From contig JACCIC010000299.1 in the NCBI GenBank assembly GCA_018907035.1, positions 398,524 to 462,523 of the forward strand: DNA of 64,000 bases, given 5' to 3'. Source of the stretch: Sycobia sp. Sy_11 (taxonomy: Eukaryota; Arthropoda; Insecta; Hymenoptera; Epichrysomallidae). The translations under genes were made by a program, and so were the position numbers. The notes beneath the pieces are model-generated. The model was not told where the DNA came from. It saw only the letters and a program-made list of their open reading frames with translations, and ran no database searches. The first letter of the stretch is position 1. Each line of letters starts with the position of its first letter. Below are positions 43,930-54,779 of the stretch, one piece after another.

Positions 43930-45000
43930 CATTCCTTAACTGTCTCCTATTTTGGAATGAACGACGTATTTTCTTGTTTATTACAGTCAGTCAAGTAAGA
44001 ACATGCTCCACTTTCCTGACAAGTAATGAATGATTTCGCTCTAATTCCTTCGCAAGCCGATAAAGGGAAGCTTTTTTCTTGATGAATTCTCAACAAATAT
44101 TCAGTTGTCGTTGATCTTTTGCAAGAGAATCACGTTAAACATCATGAGCGCTATATACGCGTCGCGCATACATCCTACGAAACTAACTGAACCCATATTC
44201 ATACTCATGGCCTGAAATGACGTAAAATAATAAAGAAGTCTCTGTTGACCAAAAAAATTTGACAAAGCGACTCGCTTGGGCACATGAAAATATTGATAGA
44301 GGTTTTGAAAATATAATTTTTACTCATGAATGTTCTAGATGGGTACGTTGTGTACTCACATGAGCGTGATCAATTTCTACCAACAGGCTTGTTCAGTGGA
44401 CCGTAAAACACCGAATAAAGATGCATCATTGGGGCTGCTTCTTAAAGCAGGAATTCGGTATTTTGCACCTCTCTATTGACAACCTAAATGCCGAGAAAAT
44501 AATCAAAATCTATACAGAGGCTTTACTGCCATCTGCCAAACGATGATTCATCAGAAGAAATGAAGATTGGATTTTGCAGGAGGAGAACGATCCTAAACAT
44601 CGCAGCAAGCTGTGTTCTGAGTGGAAGACTCAATCTGGCATCGTTACATTGGATTGACCGTCGCAGTCGCCCGAAATGTGTAGGCATATATGAAACAGAA
44701 GCTTTGTGGAAGATAATGCACGATTTGCGTCTTCCACGAACATAAACTTTGAAACAATTGTCTTACCAAATTCGTCGGATCTGGAGATTGTTGCCATTAG
44801 AATACGCCGTCCAAGTAGTAGAAAGCATCCCTCGGAGATGATAGGCAATGATCGATGCCAGTGGTGACTGGACACATTATTGACCGAATTGCATCATTGT
44901 CTGTAATATGTACAATGTATATATAAATATGAAAATTTCATCAAATTAATTTTTTTATAAATTAACACGACCACGGTCATACTTGATAAACTGAACGTGC
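43930..45000 (+). mobile_element. Tc1-like transposon fossil
   Basis: Fragments of a Tc1-type transposase in shifting plus-strand frames: ARLGTxKYxxRFxKYxF near 44270, HHWGC at 44427, a DNLNAEKIIKIYTEALLPSA-like piece near 44477, ILQEENDPKH near 44570, and TLDWPSQSP near 44650 (each across stops or shifts). HWGC and NDPKH with WPSQSP are hallmarks of the DD34E Tc1 group. Multiple stops and indels show it is ancient. The terminal sequence from 44914 recurs at 45167. Confidence 0.65.
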
Positions 45001-45253
45001 ATATTTCATAAGATCAATATCTGATAATACACGATTTGGCAAACTTAAATTGAAGTTTTTTTTGAACTTGTCCGTATTTGATATATGGTTTCGGATATAA
45101 TCCCATTCCATGCTTATATGCCATAAGATAGAGACCTTTACCTAAAGCAATAGCTTATAATGTGTAAATGTATATATAAATATGAAAGTTTCATCAAATA
45201 AATTTTTTATAAATTAACACGAACACGCTTTTACTTGACAGACTGTATACCGA
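44914..45253. repeat. Two copies of a Tc1-end-like 85-bp repeat
   Basis: 44914-45000 and 45167-45253 share AATGTATATATAAATATGAA, TTTCATCAAAT and TTTATAAATTAACACGA.CACG in order, about 85% identical by eye, in direct orientation 253 bp apart. Confidence 0.7.
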
Positions 45254-45578
45254 TAAATAGCAGCACACTGTAACGTGTCTAACTGCTGGCAAAACCTAAT
45301 TACGGCTGATATTTATACATCAAATTCTAATTTTAACACCATCCTACGAATTAAGGCAAACTTCACTTTTTAATAACATACGCGCCGATAAAAAGTTTTC
45401 TTGTATAAAAGTCGATATTATGTATAAATTTCATTGATATTTGATTATATTGTATAAATTCTCTAATCTAGCCTCTAAAAGCAGCTTCATGTCACTGCTG
45501 CACCACGTGATAATAGCAGAATAGATATTAATTAGTTCTTTAATTCCGGAAATAACGTAAATCTAGTGCATTTTCACA
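45254..45578. other. Non-coding stretch, unassigned
   Basis: No gene or repeat recognised. Confidence 0.5.
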
Positions 45579-45850
45579 GGATGGACAAAATTAAATAACT
45601 GGACAGATAATGACAACGAATTATACAAAATTCACTGTATAATAAATATAATATGATAAAATTTTTACATAAAACTTTTTCTGAATCATAGTACAACAGA
45701 ATAGATTTCTATTAAGCATAATTAGAAGTAATATAATGGTATAATGTTAATACAATAATTATTTGAAAATCTCGCCACCCAATAACAAAGAATATACTAT
45801 ATAAGACGGTAGTCCGAAGGCTGCAGTACCCATACTTGCGATTAAGCATA
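45579..45850. repeat. Direct repeat A, first copy
   Basis: Shares ordered blocks with 48457-48700: GGACA(A/G)AATTAAATAA, GATAATGACAAC, TTTCTATTAA(G/A)CATAATTAGA, TCTCG(C/A)CACC, AACAAAGAATATA, GTACCCATACTT. About 75-80% identical by eye. It is non-coding and probably an unnamed transposon fragment. Confidence 0.6.
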
Positions 45851-46675
45851 TATAACCTATAAGCAATATAGTAAGTAATGGCTATATAATATAAGCAATA
45901 TAATAAGTAATGGCTATATATATATATATATATATATATAAGTATAGCCGTTAAACATATATAAGTAAATTAGGAGTACGGTCGCACTGCTTCATTAGTT
46001 TGCTTATATATTTATAACATTACGACACGAATAGAATACATCACGAAAGAATAAAATATTATCACATGTGGTATTATGTGCTTAATAAAATATATAGAAT
46101 TTTGTGGTAAGAAACAAAGAGTGAGCAAAGCGTTAAGCATTTAATTTTTCATTTGTGATTTATAATAATATTTATATTTTTTATATTTGAAACTAATTAT
46201 GGACTAGTCCTGATTTTTTATAGAATGAAAACTTCGTCTACATTATGAAGCTGCTATTGCATTTTGGATCTGAATTGTTCTTTGATGCTCATGCACATAA
46301 AGCCATTATTTGACTTAGCGTGTGTAATTCTTCAAACCAAAACAGCAGCGACGCATTGGACATAATCGTACAACTACATCTATATATATTTACTGTCTAC
46401 GTCACAGCTTCTCACGTAGGCAAATGTGCATATTAATTTCTGATGACGTAACTGTAATGTCGCGTTAACGCGTTAGTGTAGCAGTTAAACTTATGGAGGA
46501 TGCACATTCACGGCGCTCGAAAATGTTTGAGCGTTTCGTATATATGGCATCAGCAATCGCTCCTTATTATCTCTGATATAAGTAGTAGATATTTCAGTTC
46601 ATTAATTAATAAAAATCTGTGTTTTAAATTTAATAAATAAATAAAATTTACTATACTGTTATAAGTTTTACGATA
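45851..46675. other. Non-coding stretch with (AT)n tract
   Basis: Contains a TA/AT run at about 45915-45942 flanked by repeated ATAAGCAATATA phrases. No gene seen. Confidence 0.5.
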
Positions 46676-46936
46676 TACTACTGAGTACATATATGAGTAA
46701 GACTTTATTTATAACTTTTGAAATCTTTATTTATTCTTCTAAATCTAATTCATCCTCCCTAAATAATCCCCCCTCCTGGAAGCAATGCAACTATGCGAAT
46801 GCTTGTTCCAATTTTCAAAACATATTTTATACTCGTGTTCCGGAATGACCGTCAGTTTCGTCTTCGATTCGGCTTTTATTTCTTCAATCGAATCAAAACT
46901 GTGTCCCCGAAGTGGTCTTTTGAGTTTGATGAATAG

Positions 46937-47218
46937 TCAGAAGTCATACCGTACTAAATCAAGCGAGTACGATGATTGCGGAACGATATTGATTAAATTT
47001 TGGGCGAAATGTTCATGTAAAATCAATGCAGTTTGCGTTGGTGCATTATCGTGATGCAAAAACCAAGAGTTGTCTTCCCATAAATCTGATCTTTTGAGAC
47101 GAATAGATTCACGTAAACGAAGCATAACACTCAAATAATATTTTTTGTTAACAGTTTGGCCGGTTGGAAGCAATTCACAATATACGATACCATGATAATC
47201 GAAGAAAACAGTGAGCAT
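46937..47218 (-). pseudogene. mariner transposase catalytic fragment
   Basis: A 93-codon frame covering the DDD catalytic core: Asp in FDYHGIV, Asp in HHDNAPTQ, and the third Asp in YSLDLVRYDF, 34 residues after the second. It matches the DD34D mariner pattern, though the usual SPDLAP loop is changed to SLDLVR. Confidence 0.8.
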
Positions 47219-47454
47219 GACCTTGATTTTTGAGTGACTTTGGCGTCATTTATTCTGTCTCCGCTCTCCTCTGGCACGATATTCCCTCAATTGATCGGTG
47301 TTTCTTGATATAAGCGTAGACTTAAGTCTCATCTTCAATTATTATGCTTTCATTTTGTCCTGATAGTCCGAAAGCATCGTTGTACAGACCTTCATGCGAC
47401 ACTGTTTTTCCAAAAAATGGAGTGTTTTTGGCACTGTTGGAATGAGGTGGTGGT

Positions 47455-47790
47455 GGTAATAAACAAATCATATATTTTATGTATTTATTAGAATATAACT
47501 GACGTATAAACGATAAAGATTGTATATATAATCACAATATGAACAATACTCAGTCACATTATAAGTGCTTTCGATTTGACCAGGCGAGCGTGACTGACTG
47601 AATACAATATATTTGAGTTTTAAACGCGTCTCTCTTTTCGAGTGGTTTGACCTATACACTTTGTATATGTATAAGTCAGCTCGGAGAAGTTTTGTGTACA
47701 TTCGAATAGATTTAGTTTAGATTCCATCTGTACATATACTATTCCAAATACAAGATAGTACATTTACAGATTTATATTACAACAGGCACC
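47455..47790. mobile_element. Insert within mariner copy 2 (possible solo LTR)
   Basis: About 335 bp interrupt the transposase reading and account for the excess length of the element. In minus orientation the insert begins near TGTTGTAATATAAATC and ends near TTTGTTTATTA. It contains AATAAATA polyadenylation-like and TATA-like sequences, so a solo LTR is possible. Edges and target duplication are not certain. Confidence 0.35.
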
Positions 47791-48357
47791 GATCGAGATT
47801 TTACTCTTTTTAGGTACAAAAAGTCTCAAAATGGTTTTAACTGACTCATTTGAAATTCCAACAATATCAGCATGCGCTCTAGTAGTCAATTGACGATTTT
47901 ACAGAACCAATTGTTTGATTTTATCGACGTATAGCCCATCAGTAGATGTCCATCGTCGTCTTTGATGTAGTTTGTCTTCAATTATCGATGTCTTCGCGTT
48001 CTCGACCTTCTTTGAACAATTTGTGCGAATAAAAAACACTTGTTCTTGACATTGGCTTCTCACCAAAGACCTTCTGCAACATTCTGAACGTTTAGGCGGC
48101 CGATATTTCATTTCGCGCAAAAAATTTGATGCTACTTCTTTGTTGAATAATTTTAGACAGTATATAAACCGATGAGACAAATTTTCATTATTCACAAAAC
48201 ATAAGCACGACTATATCACGAATGAAGATAATTGCGTGAAATTTGGCATTGATAACTCTGACAGTACCAGTAACTTAAAAAGCAAAATATTTGTCCGAAT
48301 CGATAAAGCCGAGAAGTTTGAATTGAAATGCCTTACTCATATTTGTACACAGTAGTA

Positions 48358-48378
48358 TAAATATATATATTATATATG

Positions 48379-48427
<49 letters not shown>
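48358..48427. repeat. (AT)n-rich microsatellite
   Basis: TA/TG-rich run directly abutting the right end of mariner copy 2. Confidence 0.9.
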
Positions 48428-48431
<4 letters not shown>

Positions 48432-48456
48432 CTCGCGTTCGCCAGATGGTGAATTA

Positions 48457-48700
48457 CTGGTATGGACAGAATTAAATAAATACAAAAATCGAAAGAAAGA
48501 TAATGACAACAGAGTACAGAAATTTACTGCAAAATATTTTTAATATAATGATAATCGAAAAGGTTTCTATTAAACATAATTAGACGTAATATAGTGGTAT
48601 AATATGGACACAATAAATATTGAAAAATCTCGACACCAAATATCAAAGAATATATAACATGGATTTCCAAATGCCGTGGTACCCATACTTACCTTTCATA
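48457..48700. repeat. Direct repeat A, second copy
   Basis: Partner of 45579-45850, same orientation; the two copies bracket mariner copy 2. Confidence 0.6.
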
Positions 48701-49304
48701 CATATGAAACATCTTGTTTTCTAACTTCTGTTTCTATGCGTGCTGTGGTATGTGTATCAACTACAGGAAGTAAAATCAATGTAGAAGAAATATAACAGCA
48801 CAAAAAATTGAATATAAACAAAAATGTACGAGTTAAAATGAGCTAAAATGTGCGATAGAATTTCTCTACAACGTTACAAGTGGAAAATGTTGAATTAATA
48901 GACTCCTATTAAAGATTATATATCGAAATCTGCATTTACATATTTACATTATTTCATTCAAATGTATGTTTATATAGATAGTATTCCGTATAGAAATTTA
49001 ATATAGAATCCTTCACAGATAGAGTTAATGTTCCTATTGATAATTGAGATCTAGCAAGGGAACCTTAATAGATTCTGTTGTGTCTATGTCCCATACTATT
49101 TAAGATATTAGTAGGAATTTCCAAATTAATATCTAAAGAATACTATATAAAATCTATTCAAATCATTTTTATATGAACTCGAAATTTTATTCCATTCTAT
49201 CTTACAAATAACTGAAATATGATGTAGAATTAGTATGTGGAAAATTAAATATGAAAAATATATTTAACCCAAGCAAAAAGTAATTTAAAGTAAGTACGTA
49301 TACA
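48701..49304. other. Non-coding flank of Polinton copy 2
   Basis: AT-rich, no gene recognised. Unrelated to the flank of copy 1 at 8200-8286. Confidence 0.55.
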
Positions 49305-49318
49305 AGTAGATAGGCTAT

Positions 49319-49440
49319 GGGCATTCTAGCACAAGGGCATTCTGGCACACTCTCCCCCCCCCCCTGAAATCTGTGCTTTGGCCCTGTGGGCATTCAAGCA
49401 CACCTCCCCCCCTTGAAAACTGTGCTGAGCCCCCCTGCAT
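49319..49440. repeat. 49-bp tandem repeats at Polinton left end, copy 2
   Basis: Same partial-plus-two-unit array as 8301-8412, with longer C runs. Confidence 0.7.
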
Positions 49441-49607
49441 ATTGTAATGAATAGAGAATGAGGTCATCTCCCAAAACGATGCCGCTCTCGCTATATTAGA
49501 TAATGAGAGAGAGATGGGGAACGACTCGTTTCATCATTTCCATTCATTACATTTGAGCCGAGTGATATTTCTTCACGATGACAATTTAATATGCGTGTGA
49601 GAAAAGC

Positions 49608-50760
49608 GAACACCGTTGATGGCTATCTATTATTACAGAAAATGCTTGCCCATATACTGTATACTGAAAGCGAGTTATTTTTCTTTGCCGCTCCCACACC
49701 TTGCATCCTCTTAGTTTCGATCGAGGATAATATCTATGCGTTTGTAAAAGGGAGTGAGTATGGAAAACCAGAGTACAAGTATCTATTTTGAAAGAGGCCC
49801 ACTTCTCGGAAAAGCATGGGAAAGGGTCCTAATAGAGGCAGACACTAGTGCAAGTGAGGTAGACCGTTGTCAATCAGTATAATCTGCTTAAAGTCATAAT
49901 GCACTTTGCGTTGGTGGTTATGAATGTCTATCGTTATAGAAAACAGGTACACCAATACTGAAAACGACTTATTTTTCTTTGCCGGGCTCACGCCCCCACT
50001 CTCCCCCTGCTGCCTCATTAGTATAATCCGCTTACCTGCTCTAATGCGCTTGCCGCAGATGCACGTGCAAGACCGAGGTGAACTCATCAATTAGGATAAC
50101 TATAACCAAGATGATTTTCTTTTTCTTTGTAACTCTCTAGATTTGTATCTTGTTGATTTCGACCAAGTATAATATTCTAGCGATCGAAAAGAAGGGAGTG
50201 ACTGCGGGAAACCAACGTATAGTTCTATTTTCGAAAAGGTACACTGCTTGGAAGGAGCATGTGAAAGCGGGTCTGACGAGAGGCGAGCACGTGCACCTCT
50301 TGACCAACTGACTGAGGTTAACTCATCAATTAGGATAATGCGCTTTCCGTTGATGGTTATAAATATCTATTGTTATAGCAATCACGGGAGACAATACGAT
50401 ATACTGTAAGCAAGATCATGTTTCTATTTTTCTTTGTCACTCCCTCGCTTTAAATCTTTACGATTTCGGTAGAACACAACATCAATGCGATTGGAAATCC
50501 AAGGAAGTGACTGTGGGAAACCGGCATATAGGCGTTCTATTTTCAAATGGTTTATTTCTTGGCAGGAACATGGAAAAGTAGGTCGGAGGAGAGGCGAACA
50601 CGTGCGCCTCTCGATATACTGAGCGAGGGTGACTGATCATATAGTTTAATCCGCTTATCGTTAATGGTTATAGATGAGTATTGTTATAAGGAATAGGTGA
50701 GATCATATTAAATGCTGGAATCGAGGTATTTTTTCTTTATTAGTGCTACGCTTTCTCGCT
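49608..50760. repeat. Diverged non-coding modules of Polinton left end, copy 2 (four units)
   Basis: Modules start near 49608, 49909, 50349 and 50667. The third (50349-50660) has no counterpart in copy 1, where the neighbouring modules are directly joined. It resembles the second module (GATTTCGGTAGAACACAACATC, then GCGATTGG, GTGACTGTGGGAAACC, AGAGGCGAACACGTGCGCC). No coding frame is conserved. Confidence 0.6.
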
Positions 50761-51272
50761 CGAATAAAGAAGAACGTGAAACCGCCTAAAATCATAGATC
50801 ATACGAGATAGACAGGTCATTAGAAAGATTATAGCGAGCGATTGTGGGGAAAAATTTTGTCTTTGCTAGGCGCACACTTAGCTCATTATTGCGTTTGGAG
50901 TGATACAATTTCCACCAATTACGAGTAACGTACGCTTCACCGAGTCTCAGACGGAGGAGAAAATTTGTCTTCCTCCACCAATGAGGAATAATATACGCTT
51001 TGCCGTGGCTGAGAGGCAGGAGGTTACAATTTTCATTTGGTCCATCAGAAAAATTTAACCGATCACCATACAAGTAAGTGGTGGGAGGGGGATGGATTAT
51101 CAAGGAGGGAGGAGAAAACTTGTGCTCCAGCACCAATGAGGAAAATTTTCTTGCATCAAAGTAGAAGGGGTGAACCATCATTCCCATAAGATAGTAAACG
51201 AAGGCGGTTCTTCTTTTTTTTTTTTTAACCAATAGAAACGTTTTCTCATAAAAGGTCAGCACTGGAAAACTG
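50761..51272. other. Upstream region of the RS-tail gene, copy 2
   Basis: Conserved with 9441-9943 of copy 1, including the CCACCAATGA repeats and an A/T-plus-poly-T stretch. The 171-codon minus-strand frame (50792-51307) is not preserved in copy 1, where the same strand holds only shorter, shifted frames, and is rejected as a gene. Confidence 0.55.
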
Positions 51273-51280
51273 TATAAAAG
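51273..51280 (+). promoter_or_regulatory. TATA box of the RS-tail gene, copy 2
   Basis: TATAAAAG 82 bp before the ATG at 51355, in the same context as 9944-9951. Confidence 0.6.
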
Positions 51281-51354
51281 CGGAATCGCAGTCAGTTTTT
51301 CCATCACAATCTGCCTTCAAATTTCAAAGATTAATAATATTAAAAATTGGAAAA

Positions 51355-52149
51355 ATGAAGGTAGCTGTGAGCACAGCAGGCAGCAGCAGAAGCAACGGCA
51401 ACAACAACAGCAACAGCATCAGCACCGGGAAGCGGCTGCCTGCTGTGGAAAAGGCTCGCCGAAGCAGGGGGAAGTACTTAAAATCCATCGACTTGTTTGG
51501 GGAGGAAGAACATGAGGAGGAGGATGCACGGCCGACGACGCCAATTTCGATTGTCGCAGCGTCGCTGACAAGGGCTGTAACGTCCTGCCTTGAAGAAGAG
51601 GCAAGGAGCAGCTTTCCAGGCACCGCAACCGGCTGGAAAGCGTTCTATCGAAGAGCGCAGGAGATGACGGAATCCATCCGTCAAGCGGTCAAATTCGCGG
51701 AATTTTTCGAAAAGCTAGATGGAGGTAAGGAAAATAATAATTTGTTTTAATATTCTTCTATTTTAAATATATTTATTTATATATAATTCATACAATATAT
51801 TATATCATATAAATATTAAATAATATATTTATTTATATATATAATTTTAAAATATATTTAATTTTATATTTAATTAATATTAATATGTATGATTTTTTGT
51901 TTATCTGTTATAGGGACGAAGAATGGAAGCGATGGGCATCGCAAACGGTCAAGGAGCCGTTCGGTAAGGAAGGGAAGAACACGAAGCCGTCCTAGAACGC
52001 CGAGGATGACGCAGCATCGCAGCCGCAGCCCATCCATCGCAAGTATACGATATTCAAGCTGCTCGAGCGTTGAGGAAATCAACGCCGAACTTCCCCCAGC
52101 GCAGCCAAGGATAGTGCAAGATGTAAGACTAGAAAAAAAATGCAATTAA
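51355..52149 (+). CDS. Two-exon gene with Arg/Ser-rich tail, Polinton copy 2 (intact)
   Basis: Exon 1 is 51355-51724, intron 51725-51913 (GTAAGG to TTATAG), exon 2 51914-52149. The frame is kept across the junction, giving roughly 200 residues with no stop. Exon 1 encodes an Asn/Ser-rich start, GKRLPAVEKARRSRGKYLK, an acidic EEEHEEEDA patch and a helical segment (RRAQEMTESIRQAVKFAEFF). Exon 2 encodes a very basic RS-dipeptide tail (KRSRSRSVRKGRTRSRPRTP) and ends near DVRLEKKCN. Of the spliced genes it is best preserved. The family is not recognised. RS tails are known from splicing factors and from some viral nucleic-acid-binding proteins; a basic core or regulatory protein is my inference. 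GTAAGA near the end (about 52122) could be another donor. Confidence 0.7.
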
Positions 52150-52260
52150 ATTGAATAATATTGAATAATAAGTATATTTATATGTAATATGTATATGTAA
52201 TATGTATAGATGAAAATATTAAAGAAAGTGTATTGTAAAAGAAAATAAATAAAAATAACT

Positions 52261-53460
52261 AAAGAAACGGAAAAAACAAAATTATGACGTTTTACCTTTT
52301 ATCCTACCTTTCCTCATTGAATAAAGAACGTACATTAATAATAATTAAATTAATTAACAGTAATAATTATATAATAGTACATTTATAATATATAATAATA
52401 GTAATGTATGAAAATATATGAATATAAATTATTCAATATATATATTCAATATATATTCAATATATGAATAAAATGAATGAAAAATTACAGAAAGTGTATT
52501 GTAAAAAAAAATAAATAAAAATAAATAAAGAAATGTGAAAAAACAAAATTATGATGTTTTACCTTTTATCCTACCTTTCCTCATAGAATAAAGAACGTAC
52601 ATTAATAATAATTTAATTAATTAACAATAATAATTATATAATAGTACATTTATAATATATAATAATAGTAATGTATAAAAATATATGAATATAAATTATT
52701 CAATATATATATATTCAATATATATTCAATATATGAATAAATTAAATGAAAAAATTAAAGAAAGTGTATTGTAAAAAAAAAATAAATAAAAATAAATAAA
52801 GAAATGTGAAAAAACAAAATTATGATGTTTTACCTTTTATCCTACCTTTCCTCATAGAATAAAGAACGTACATTAATAATAATTTAATTAATTAACAATA
52901 ATAATTATATAATAGTACATTTATAATATATAATAATAGTAATGTATAAAAATATATGAATATAAATTATTCAATATATATATATTCAATATATATTCAA
53001 TATATGAATAAATTAAATGAAAAACTTAAAGAAAGTGTATTGTAAAAAAAAATAAATAAAAGTAAATAAAGAAATGGGAAAAAACAAAATTATGATGTTT
53101 TACCTTTTATCCTACCTTTCCTCATAGAATAAAGAACGTATATTAATAATAATTTAATTAATTAACAATAATAATTATATAATAGTACATTTATAATATA
53201 TAATAATAGTAATGTATAAAAATATATGAATATAAATTATTCAATATATATATATTCAATATATATTCAATATATGAATAAATTAAATGAAAAACTTAAA
53301 GAAAGTGTATTGTAAAAAAAAATAAATAAAAGTAAATAAAGAAATGGGAAAAAACAAAATTATGATGTTTTACCTTTTATCCTACCTTTCCTCATAGAAT
53401 AAAGAACGTATATTAATAATAATTTAATTAATTAACAATAATAATTATATAATAGTACAT
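52261..53460. repeat. Tandem array of about 270-bp units in Polinton copy 2
   Basis: Unit starts at 52261, 52527, 52798, 53068 and 53338 (spacing 266, 271, 270, 270). Each has AAAGAAATG, ACCTTTTATCCTACCTTTCC, AATAAAGAACGTA, then AATAATTTAATTAATTAACA, then a TTCAATATATAT-type palindromic stretch. The fifth unit is partial and runs into unique sequence at about 53458. Units 2 to 5 are nearly identical, so amplification is recent. Copy 1 has a single unit. Confidence 0.9.
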
Positions 53461-53997
53461 TTACATTATCTCTTGTCAAAAAAAAATAATTTCATCATAA
53501 TTAATAAAATAATAATATCATTAATTAAAATTAATTGAAACAGTTTTTGTATTCAAGAATAGTATATAAAACATTTTTTTTTTATTTTTAAAAAATTGAT
53601 AGTATCAAATTTTTTTCATTCATTTAAAAAATTATTTTTTCATTTATTTACTATTTAGTTATTTTTATTTTATTAAATTACTTCATTATTCTTTGACTTA
53701 TTTTTTTTTTTATTTTTAAAAAATTGATAGTATCAAATTTTTTTCATTCATTTTTAAAATTGTTTTCATTGATTTACTATTTATTTTTTATTTTATTAAA
53801 TTACTTCAATATATTTTTTTAAATTATTTAAAAACTAAAAAAAAAAAAAAATTATAGGAATCATATAATATAAAAATTTATATTATACAATAATATTAAT
53901 AATTGAAATAAAAATTACAAATCTGTTTTTTTTTCAAGATATATAGTATTTATTAATATAATTTTTTTACAAATTTCATTTTACAATAATGCTATTT
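53461..53997. other. AT-rich spacer, copy 2
   Basis: Low-complexity A/T sequence with a local duplication of TTTTTAAAAAATTGATAGTATC (near 53585 and 53715). No gene. Confidence 0.6.
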
Positions 53998-54779
53998 TTA
54001 GTCAATTTCATCTCGTCCATACTTTCCACTCAAATAATTTTGCAACCATGTACGCATTATTGTGACATTCCGTATCGCACACATTGGTATACTTCGGCTG
54101 CATAATGGATGGTTGTGGCAAATCACATTTTGACCTTCACTCTGCAATGTTTGCAATGATGGACAATGTAGCTCCTCCTCCATATCAGATATAATTCTGG
54201 AATTAGAAAAAAAGTATAAGAAAGTATGAGAAAGTATGAAAAAGTATAAAAAAAGTATGAAAAAGTATGAACAATGTATGAACATTGTATGAAAATATAC
54301 TTTTCCATAAAGTTTATTTTTTATTACTTTCTGAAATATATACATGAAATAAATATAGAGATGATTATAAGTATGCAAATTACTTACATATTTGGGAGAA
54401 TGGTTGTCAACCATTCCTTCTTCTCTCGTTCCTTCACATATAATTTTTTTACTCCAGTACAGCATATCTCCAATGTTCTTTGAAGCGTATGGTATGGAAT
54501 GTCACCAGTATCCCATTCAAGCCCATGGTAATCAAGCTGCAGCCAGTGAACTGTTTTTTTTTGTCAACATGTCAAGTCACTCCATGGAAATGGTGGCTTA
54601 AAGATATATACTGTAGGTAGTGCACCTCTTTCCATACCTAATAAACTAAATTCCTTTAAAATGAAAGTTTGCGGGCCTCTTGTCTGAAAACCCTGCATGT
54701 CGCAGAAGAATACTTTATCTTCTGAACACTTCAGAATATTTTTTCTAAACATCACTTCGTATTCCCTCACTCTAGCCAT
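53998..54779 (-). pseudogene. Two-exon unknown Polinton gene (minus strand), copy 2
   Basis: Exon 1 runs 54779 to 54388, the intron is 54387-54197 (GTAAGTAA to AATTCCAG), and exon 2 runs 54196 to 53998. The frame holds across the junction. Exon 1 has a basic start, then KVFFCDMQGFQTRGPQTFILKEFSLL and, after a frame break near 54555, TVHWLQLDYHGLEWDTGDIPYH and KKLYV. Exon 2 has DMEEELHCPSLQTL, CHNHPLC, CAIRNVTIMRTWL. An Asp followed by a Gly-Phe turn at the end of a hydrophobic strand, and later His/Cys residues, recall RNase H-fold nucleases, but this is weak. I know similar proteins only as uncharacterised insect Polinton products. Only one frame break separates it from intact. Confidence 0.65.

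Larger units (their letters stand above)
46676..48357 (-). mobile_element. mariner element (copy 2), full length but dead, carrying an insertion
   Basis: 26-bp terminal inverted repeats at 46676-46701 and 48332-48357 differ at two positions and are flanked by TA on both sides, the mariner target duplication. On the minus strand, transposase pieces run from an N-terminus near 48190 (KLFNKEVASNFLREM) to the DDD region: VFFDYHGIVYCELLP (first Asp), FLHHDNAP (second) and SSYSLDLVRYDF (third), ending FREDELDLEE near 46735. Stops and shifts break it. The total of 1,682 bp is about 340 bp over the usual mariner size, explained by the insert at about 47455-47790. Confidence 0.85.

Noticed and set aside
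50792..51307. 171-codon minus-strand frame upstream of the RS-tail gene
   Set aside because: The matching region of copy 1 has only shorter frames in shifted registers, and the frame overlaps the TATA promoter; chance openness is likelier.
54123..54465. Continuous frame through the intron of the minus-strand gene (Phe/Tyr/Ile run)
   Set aside because: It is a read-through of the intron; the flanking conserved coding blocks are in the frame produced by splicing.
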